The notes under the pieces were generated by a model, which saw only the letters and a program-made list of their open reading frames with translations, was not told the DNA's origin and did no database searches. Position numbers and translations under genes: made by a program. Shown here piece after piece: positions 56,541 to 64,000 of a stretch of 64,000 bases of DNA. Source of the stretch: Malus domestica (taxonomy: Eukaryota > Streptophyta > Magnoliopsida > Rosales > Rosaceae); assembly GCF_042453785.1 (NCBI RefSeq), contig NC_091671.1, positions 11,354,001 through 11,418,000 on the forward strand, given 5' to 3'. Each line of letters opens with the position of its first letter. Within the stretch, counting starts at the first letter, position 1.

Positions 56541-57191
56541 TCAGGCACCACTCGGCGGAGCTCCAGGAAGAAGAGGCGCCGGAGGTTGACTATTTGAAGC
56601 CACACCACTCGGCGGAACTCCAGGAAGAAGAGGAGCCGGAGGTTGATCATGTGGAGCTTCATTACGCGATACAGCCTCAGAAGACGAAGGCAAATGCTGT
56701 TGGAACATACCCACAAACCTCTGATGATCAAGTAAAATCTGACCATCAGATTCCTGCATCTGGTCAATCTTCCTCTTCATGTTTGTAGCATAGTTATGTG
56801 CGAGCTTGTGCAACTGTTTATTCTCATGCTTGAGCCCTCTAATCTCTTGTTTGAGACTCATCACTTCAGCCGCCAATGATTCAACTTGACGGGTTCGAGC
56901 AAATAGGCGTTGGGCCATATTAGACACAGAACCTGCACACTGCACACTAAGAGCCAGAGAATCCTTAACAGCCAACTCATCAGACCGTTTGGAAAGTAGT
57001 CTGTTATCTCTGGGAGTGACAAGGTTCCAGGCCACCACCGCAACGGTCATATCATTCTTCATCATCGAATCCCCAACGGTAAGAGGACCAGTAGGGGATA
57101 TGAAAAATAGACGCCATATGTTGTTTGGAGAAGGCATGGCTGCCTCTTCACCAAGGTTCAAGTCAAAATGACGGTCGGAGGGGCCAAACAT
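56541..57191 (-). CDS. Antisense coiled-coil ORF of the gag-only element, GPSDRHFDLNL type
   Basis: 216 codons from ATG 57189-57191, opposite in sense to gag and LTRs. It starts MFGPSDRHFDLNLGEEAA. Residues about 66-130 match the ORF at 44429-45103 essentially without difference (SKRSDELAVKDSLALS; ARTRQVESLAAEVMSLKQ), while both ends differ more. A leucine-heptad coiled coil lies in the middle. The Pro-rich tail carries a repeated QPPAPLLPG word. It occupies the stretch between where pol should be and the 3' LTR, the place where Tat-lineage elements are known to hold antisense ORFs. Confidence 0.6.
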   Translation of the reverse strand: MFGPSDRHFDLNLGEEAAMPSPNNIWRLFFISPTGPLTVGDSMMKNDMTVAVVAWNLVTPRDNRLLSKRSDELAVKDSLALSVQCAGSVSNMAQRLFARTRQVESLAAEVMSLKQEIRGLKHENKQLHKLAHNYATNMKRKIDQMQESDGQILLDHQRFVGMFQQHLPSSSEAVSRNEAPHDQPPAPLLPGVPPSGVASNSQPPAPLLPGAPPSGA

Positions 57192-57199
57192 TTTCAGAT

Positions 57200-58960
57200 A
57201 TGTTAAAGAAAGAAGAGGTCGGACAAGTCAAGATCGTAGAAATGCAAGAAGGGAGTTTCTACAAGCAGAAATTCAAGTGTGCTTTGAACGTACTGCGTGC
57301 CTCTATAAAAATCAGCACTCGACGGGATTTCAGAGATCGAAGAGGTGATCTCAGAATTCGAAAAGGCCAATTAAAAAATTGAAGAGGCAAGCTCAGAAAT
57401 CAGAAAGGCATCTTGCTTTTCCAGACGCGTCAGCACCCGTCACACGCAAACTCAGCTTTGCGAAAATCACGGGCAATTTGTCGAAGCGCCGATCCCAGAT
57501 ATCGAAGAGGCGCCAGTCTTTTTCAGCCTCGTCAACACCTGTCAGATGCACATTCAGCTTGGCGGAAATTACGGACAATTTGTCGAAGATTTCTGATGAA
57601 GAAGAAAACACGTGAAGCCATACTGATCAACCACTCAATGGTTGCCGACACGAGTGAAAGAATAGTACCTCTACAGGTATTAAAGAACTTCCTATAACTG
57701 TCCACCTTCACCCTCCATAGCAAGGTAGACATACGGAACCTTTCTTCATCTCCGAGAATGCCTTCCCAACGAAGCCTTTCTAGTCATTCAGTGTTCCTTA
57801 TTCCTTGGGGTACCTCTGCAAACAAATGACACCAAAGCAAAAGTATCTCATATCACCAGGGTAGAAAGCAAGAGTATCTCATATCATGCGTTCTCCCTGT
57901 CCTTTCCTTTGTCATTGTTCTTACCTGCAAACACAAGGATAAAGAAAGCAATATGCCGGAACCTCCACTCAAACTCGGGTAAGGAACCGACTGCTTGAAA
58001 CCCTTCCCTGATTGCCTACCTAACACTGCTCTCGAGTACTCGTCTTCCACTGTTGCTGTACTTCCAAAGAAGCTGCCATATCTTCCTGGAGAACAGATAA
58101 AGCAAGTGGAAATGATACATTGCAGCATGTGGAGACAACATGCAAAAGAAACAAGCAGAGAAGAATGCAGCCTGCACAGCCAACTCAGCAGAAGGAGTCC
58201 GAGCTGAGGAACTCAAGAAGTTGCCACATCTGCCTGGAGAACAAATAAGGAAATGCGGCATGCATAATAAACTCAGCAGAAGGAGTCCGAGTTGAAGAAT
58301 TAGTAAGAAGAAGGGGTCTGAGTTGAATCCAAGAGCTCGAGAAGCTTCAACAACATATCGACGGCACCATCACCGAAGAGCAAAGCCTCGATATGCAACG
58401 CTGTCAAATCGCCACCACTTATTCGAAAGTAAGAGTATTTCATATCATGCTTTCTCCCTGTCATTTTCTTTGTCCTTGTTCTTACCTGCGGGACAAGGAG
58501 GAAAAAAGCAATCAGCCAGCACTTGGTGTCAAACTCCCAGTCAGGAACCGACTGCTTAGAACCCTTCCCTGATTGCTTACCTAGCACTACTCTCGAAGTA
58601 CCCATTATCTCAACATCTTATGTTTCCAGAGAAGATACCACATCTGCTTGAAAAAACAAGCAGAGAAGAATGCAGCCTGCACAGTCAATTCAGCAGAAGG
58701 AGTCTGAGCTGAGGAACTCGAAAAGATGCCACATTCTGCCAGAAGAATAGATAAGGCAAAGGAAAATGATACATTGAAGCATGTGGAGACAAGCACAACA
58801 AAGCATGTGCTGATTCACCCGCAACTTCTTCAAAAGCAAAAGTACCTCATATCATCAGAGTCGAAAGCAAAGATATCTCATGGCATGCTTTTCCTTTACC
58901 CTTGCTCTTGCCTGCAGGACAAGTAGAAAGAAAGCAATCGGTCGGCACTCGGAAAGATTG
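57200..58960 (-). repeat. Module shared, inverted, with the 41.4-44.4 kb LTR-element fragment
   Basis: Words such as AAAGTATCTCATATCA, GCAATCAG/CTGATTGC and AGGTAAGAACAAGG-type sequence match the 41430-42120 region on the opposite strand. GAGATCGAAGAGG words match the 65-bp repeats at 43.9-44.3 kb. Relative to each element's own 5'-3' direction the order is the same: antisense ORF first, then this module, then LTR. Confidence 0.65.
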
Positions 58961-59019
58961 AAGAAAGAAACAGACCAACACCTTCACCTCGTGCCTGCTT
59001 ACCATGTGTTCGAGTCAAC

Positions 59020-59480
59020 CTTCAAGAATCAAGCCTCAACGGCCCTTGAAGAAGCTTCCAGCCAAATTCAAGATCAAGCCTCGAAGGCCCTTGAGGAAAT
59101 CACAAGTCCGATTCAAGATCAAGTGTCCACCACCATTGAATCAAACCTAGTTCAAGATCAAAGCTGTGGTAAGTCAACAAGCGCAAAAACAAATACGTGC
59201 CAATTCATCCACTACCAAAGCCAAAGATCGTCTACCACATGAAGCTCCTTGTGGTCCAATTTCAACCTTCAAGATCAAGCCTCAACGGCCCTTGAAGAAA
59301 TCTCAAGCCCAATTCAAGATCAAGCCTCGACGACCCTTGAAGAAATTTTCAGCCCAATTCAAGATCAAGCCTCAACGGCCCTTGAAGAAATCTCAAGCCC
59401 AATTCAAGATAAAGCCTCAACGGCCCTTGAAGAAATCTCCAGCCCAATTCAAGATCAAGCCTCGACGGCCCTTGGATCGA
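59020..59480. repeat. Minisatellite TTCAAGATCAAGCCTCAACG, period about 39
   Basis: About ten copies of CAAGATCAAGCCTC(A/G)A(C/A)GGC plus CCTTGAAGAAAT lie just before the 3' LTR. The same word fills much of both LTRs. Confidence 0.9.
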
Positions 59481-59571
59481 CATCTACATTAAGGGACTTC
59501 AAAACGCATCTCCTACACGCGACAAGCACATGTATATGACGTGCCTTGAAGTGGGGGCATTTGTAGACATC

Positions 59572-61013
59572 GAAATTTCGGTAAATAAATGTTGATCGAT
59601 AAATCAAAGTTTCAACGTTCATGTATTACATAAATTTTACACGTAGCGTGTGTCTAAACAAAAATTTGAAATAAGTTGGAAAAGTCATCAAACAGGACAC
59701 GTGTCAACACCTGGCAGAAATGACTTATTTCATCTGGAATATTATATTCAAAATTAGGCCTTGGAAAATTCTATAAATAGAAGCCAATTTCATTCATTTA
59801 GGGGAACCAAAAACCACATATCCAAAATCCTTGAAGCTTTGAAACTCTAAAGCTCTCAAGCAAATCCCGAAGAATCAAGAAAGCCCTCTTCGTTCTTCGT
59901 CAAATCCTCATCCAAGATCAAGCCCCGACGGCCCTTGGATCAACAATCCACCAATTCAAGATCAAGCCCCGACGGCCCTTGAAGAAATTGTTCATCGTTC
60001 ATCATTCATTCATCCTAAGATCAAGCCCCAACGGCCCTTTGGATCAACAAACGTCGACAAAGCCATACATCCAACCGTTCTTCAAGATCAAGCCCAAAAA
60101 CCCTTGAAGATCCGTTCATCACCGTTCTTTAAGATCAAGCCTCAACGACCCTTGAAGAAACATTCATCCTCAAGATCAAGCCTCAACGGCCCTCGAAGAA
60201 ACACTCATCCTCAAGATCAAGCCCCAACAGCTCCTTGAAGATCCGCTCAAATCCACCTTCAAAGATCAAGCCCACGACCCTTGAAGAAACTTTCAACCGT
60301 TCATCCAAGATCAAGCCTCAACAGCCCTTGGATCAATCGCACATCCACATTCAACACCTTACGGAGATCGAATAAGAGGATCCTAAAATTCACAAATACA
60401 TTTCTCTACTCCCAAAATGGAAGAGAATACTCCCCACATATCCAAAATCCTTGAAGCTTTGAAACTCTAAAGCTCTCAAGCAAATCCCGAAGAATCAAGA
60501 AAGCCCTCTTCGTTCTTCGTCAAATCCTCATCCAAGATCAAGCCCCGACGGTCCTTGGATCAACAATCCACCAATTCAAGATCAAGCCCCGACGGCCCTT
60601 GAAGAAATTATTCATCGTTCATCATTCATTCATCCTAAGATCAAGCCCCAACGGCGCTTTGGATCAACAAACGTCGACAAAGCCATACATACAACCGTTC
60701 TTCAAGATCAAGCCTCAACGGCCCTTGAAGAAACACTCATCCTCAAGATCAAGCCCTAACGGCTCCTTGAAGATCCGCTCAAATCCACCTTAAAAGATCA
60801 AGCCCACGGCCCTTGAAGAAACTTTCAACCGTTCATCCAAGATCAAGCCTCAACGGCCTTTGGATCAATCACACATCCACATTCAACACCTTACGGAGAT
60901 CGAATCAGTGGATCAAATTTGAGAGAGATTGTAAACCCAAAATCATCAAATACAAATATAATTTTGTGCATGTGTTCTTGTCTCTTTCGTTTAAGGAAAA
61001 ATTCGTGTTCACA
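59572..61013 (+). repeat. Right LTR (complete) of the gag-only element
   Basis: 1442 bp, TG…CA ends. It is preceded by the purine tract GTGGGGGCATT. A promoter box CTATAAATAG is at 59771-59780. It carries the same internal duplication of about 620 bp as the left LTR (second half starts near 60437). Array sequence (ATATGATAGTCAAATTTTTC) resumes directly at 61014. Confidence 0.9.
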
Positions 61014-61829
61014 ATATGATAGTCAAATTTTTCCGCATTGATTAAAAAGTAAATTATAAATAAAAAATTGGGCCAACCCTTAAATCTTAGTCCGCAGCTA
61101 TTCCAAAATCCAGCTGATTCTCGCCAGAAAACACTGACCATGGCTATTGCCATTACCACGACGTCGAGTCCAGTCGATTTTCCATTTTTTAATCTCTTAA
61201 AAATACCCATTTGTATAATTTTTCAATTTTTAAAATATACCAATTGCTATATGTAAAATGTACCAATTTCTTTTAATGTAAAACATACCTTTTTTTTTAT
61301 ATAAAATCAGTTCACCTTTTTTTTAATCTATTTTTTAAAACTTATATGGTCACATTTTTCTCGTTCATTTGAAAATGTATTCACGTCAAGTTATTCGAAG
61401 AAATTTATTAATGTTATTAAACCTAGTATTCATTATTGTTATTTTTCATGGATTTGAAGAATGTACCTATGTTTTCGATTTGAAGAATTTACCAAATGTT
61501 TTATGGTACCATAACTTTTGGTTAATATTGATGAATGTGCTATATATATGTACACAATATGTTTTACAATATGCGTGTACATACTTTTTATGGCAAAACA
61601 TGATTTTCTACATCGGCAGCATTGTCTCATCATCCTATCATGAGACGTTTGGTTCTTTTCACTTTTAGTTTCTTGTCAAGTTTTTGGACAATGTTAAAAA
61701 AGCTTTGCATGGCCACGTTGTGAATGTAACGTAATCCCTACAAATATTGACTGTTCCAGTTTATGTGATCCTGCAGATGCAACTCCACAAGCATGGCCGA
61801 AAAAAAAATAAAAAAAAAAATAAATAAAT

Positions 61830-61911
61830 CGTCGCCTGAGAGGTTCGAACTCTCGCGGGGGATCCCCATGCACTTAGCAAGCACACGCCTTAACCACTCG
61901 GCCAAAGCGAC
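61830..61911 (-). tRNA. tRNA-Ser(GCU), consensus copy
   Basis: Identical to the array consensus. The downstream (plus-strand left) side is an A-rich run giving T tracts for Pol III termination. It is the first unit right of the 10.5 kb element. Confidence 0.92.
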
Positions 61912-63033
61912 TGTTGATGACGTAGGTGGGTACTCATCATTTTTAATTAACTATTTAATTACACAAAAATTAAAAATAAATCGGTGCCTAACATATGAGG
62001 TTGACGTTTTATGGGTTTCTCTTGTTAATTTTTCGAGTAAATTACATTTTATTCCCTCAGTTTTGTGGTCAATTGCAACCGCACACAATATTTTTGAAAC
62101 ATTTTAATCAGATACTTTTACTTACTATTTCATTTCAACTTCATATATCCATTAGTTAATTTGTTAATTTGACCGTTAGGCGATGATGTGTCAACTATGG
62201 ATCCCACCTTTCTGCTAATATGACAGTCAAAATTTTCTGCATTGATTAAAAAATATTTTATAAATAAAAAATTGGGCCAACCCTTAAATCTTAGTCCGCA
62301 GCTATTCCAAAATCCAGCTGATTCTCGCCAGAAAACACTGACCATGGCTATTGCCATTACCACGACGTCGAGTCCAGTCGATTTTCTATTTTTTAATCTC
62401 TTAAAAATACCCATTTGTATAATTTTTCAATTTTTTAAATATACCAATTGCTATATGTAAAATGTACTTATTTCTTTTAATGTAAAACATACCTTTTTTT
62501 TTATATAAAATCAGTTCACCTTTTTTTTAATCTATTTTTTAAAACTTATATGGTTACATTTTTCTCATTCATTTGAAAATGTATTCACGTCAAGTTATTC
62601 GAAGAAATTTATTAATGTTATTAAACCTAGTATTCATTATTGTTATTTTTCATGGATTTGAAGAATGTACCTATGTTTTCGGTTTGAAGAATTTATCAAA
62701 TGTTTTATGGTACCATAACTTTTGGTTAATATTGATGAATGTGCTATATATATGTACACAATATGTTTTACAATATGTGTGTACATACATTTTATGGCAA
62801 AACATGATTTTCTACATCGGCAGCATTGTCTCATCATCCTATCATGAGACGTTTGGTTCTTTTCACTTTTAGTTTCTTGTCAAGTTTTTGGACAATGTTA
62901 AAAAAGCTTTGCATGGCCACGTTGTGAATGTAACGTAATCCATACAAATATTGACTGTTCCAGTTTATGTGATCCTGCAGATGCAGCTCCACAAGCATGG
63001 CCGAAAAAAAATTAAAAAAAAAAAAAAAAAAAT

Positions 63034-63115
63034 CGTCGCCTGAGAGGTTCGAACTCTCGCGGGGGATCCCCATGCACTTAGCAAGCACACGCCTTAACCA
63101 CTCGGCCAAAGCGAC
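63034..63115 (-). tRNA. tRNA-Ser(GCU), consensus copy
   Basis: Identical to the array consensus. The minus-strand terminator is the strongest in the array, about 20 T in a row starting two bases after the discriminator (63014-63033 on the plus strand). Confidence 0.92.
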
Positions 63116-64000
63116 TATTGATGACGTAGGTGGGTACTCATCATTTTTAATTAACTATTTAATTACACAAAAATTAAAAATAAATCGGTGCCTAACATAT
63201 GAGGTTGACGTTTTATGGGTTTCTCTTGTTAATTTTTCGAGTAAATTACATTTTATTCCCTCAGTTTTGTGGTCAATTGCAACCGCACACAATATTTTTG
63301 AAACATTTTAATCAGATACTTTTACTTACTATTTCACTTCAACTTTATATATCCATTAGTTACTTTGTTAATTTGACCGTTAGGCGATGATGTGTCAACT
63401 ATGGATCCCACCTTTTTGCTGATATGACAGTCAAAATTTTCTGCATTGATTAAAAAATAAATTATAAATAAAAAATTGGGCCACCCCTTAAATCTTAGTC
63501 CGCAGCTATTCCAGAAGCCAGTTGATTCTCACCAGAAAACACTGACCATGGCTGTTGCCATTACCACGACGTCGAGTCCAGTCGATTTTCTATTTTTCAA
63601 TCCCTTAAAAATATCCATCTGTATAATTTTTCAATTTTTTAAATATACCAATTGTTATATGTAAAAATGTACCAATTTCTTTTAATGTAAAACATACCTT
63701 TTTTTTTTTAATGTAAAATCAGTTCACCATTTTTTTAATCTATTTTTTAAAACTTATATGGGTAAATTTTTCTCGTTGATTTGAAAATGTATTCACGTCA
63801 AGTTATTCGAAGAAATTTATTAATGTCATCAAACCTAGTATTCATTATTATTATTTTTCAGTGATTTGAAGAATGTACCCATGTTTTCGGTGTGAAGAAT
63901 TTACCAAATGTTTTATGGTACCATAACTTTTGGTTAATAATGATGAATGTGCTATATATATGTACACAATATGTTTTACAATATGTGTGTACATACTTTT

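Larger units (their letters stand above)
50475..61013 (+). mobile_element. Ty3/gypsy-like LTR element with gag but no pol, mosaic, in the array
   Basis: Plus-strand element of about 10.5 kb. The left LTR lacks its first 135 or so bases. After it comes TTTGGCACGCACGGTGGGAC, a primer-binding region typical of Tat/Ogre-type elements. Then follow a gag region, minisatellites, an antisense ORF, sequence shared with the 41.4-44.4 kb fragment, repeats, a purine tract (GTGGGGGCATT) and the right LTR (starts TGTAGACATCG, ends GTGTTCACA). No protease, RT, RNase H or integrase is recognised. The LTRs differ by a few percent, so the element is young to moderate in age. Fossil, broken, non-autonomous. Confidence 0.8.
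61014..64000. repeat. Tandem array block D, continuing past the window
   Basis: Contains tRNA copies 11 and 12, 1204 bp apart. Both units share private variants (GTAGGTGGGTACTC, CGGTGCCTAACATATGAGG), which marks them as sister duplicates. The unit is still in progress at base 64000, so the array extends to the right. Confidence 0.95.

Noticed and set aside
56195-56767. A 190-codon minus-strand frame with long Tyr-Ile repeat as a membrane protein
   Set aside because: The repeat is the (AT)n microsatellite read in frame. The rest is low-complexity sequence of the LTR element and overlaps the antisense ORF region in another frame.
28065-64000. CRISPR-like array reading of the regular repeats
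   Set aside because: The repeat unit is 1.2 kb, the genome is eukaryotic, and there are no short spacers between short repeats.

Overview
This is plant nuclear DNA from a dicot, most likely Rosaceae (apple/pear group). The host genes are eukaryotic: an alpha/beta-hydrolase last exon behind a 3' splice site, and three restorer-of-fertility-like (RFL) P-class PPR loci. The repeats are plant families: a Cassandra LTR with a 5S-rRNA-like core, an RTE LINE with a (TTG)n tail, a tRNA-derived SINE, hAT and foldback MITEs, and Ty1/copia and Ty3/gypsy elements. The family placement is inference, because no search could be run. Very little of the window is working host coding sequence.

Left third (1-26.2 kb): the hydrolase 3' exon, then a frameshifted PLS-class PPR pseudogene fused to the downstream end of RFL copy 1. 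A decayed copia element follows (about 1.8-9.3 kb) and hosts a young 1.84 kb LTR element with identical LTRs and a 5-bp target duplication. Next come a MITE and a long Ty3-type LTR. RFL copy 2 is split by a nested stack: a Cassandra solo LTR sits in the gene, and a 7.3 kb Ty3/gypsy element sits inside that LTR with a clean CACAT duplication. RFL copy 3 is almost complete. It has a leader ORF, a single in-frame TAG, and then an open PPR tract of over 500 codons.

Right part (28.1-64 kb): a tandem array with a period near 1.2 kb. Each unit carries a minus-strand tRNA-Ser(GCU) gene. Twelve tRNA copies are visible: six are identical and fold correctly, and six are altered. The array runs off the right edge. 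It is interrupted by a block with a foldback MITE, a captured calmodulin-like 5' fragment and a CACTA-like end (31.0-32.5 kb). Other interruptions are a 512-bp solo LTR (38.4 kb), a LINE/LTR-element complex (40.4-48.5 kb) and a 10.5 kb gag-only Ty3-like element (50.5-61.0 kb).

The two most interesting signals are these. First, the tRNA-Ser(GCU) tandem array itself. Second, an antisense coiled-coil ORF, beginning (M)xGPSDRxFDLNL, that lies upstream of the 3' LTR in two LTR elements whose LTRs are unrelated. A third element has a different antisense coiled-coil ORF in the same place.
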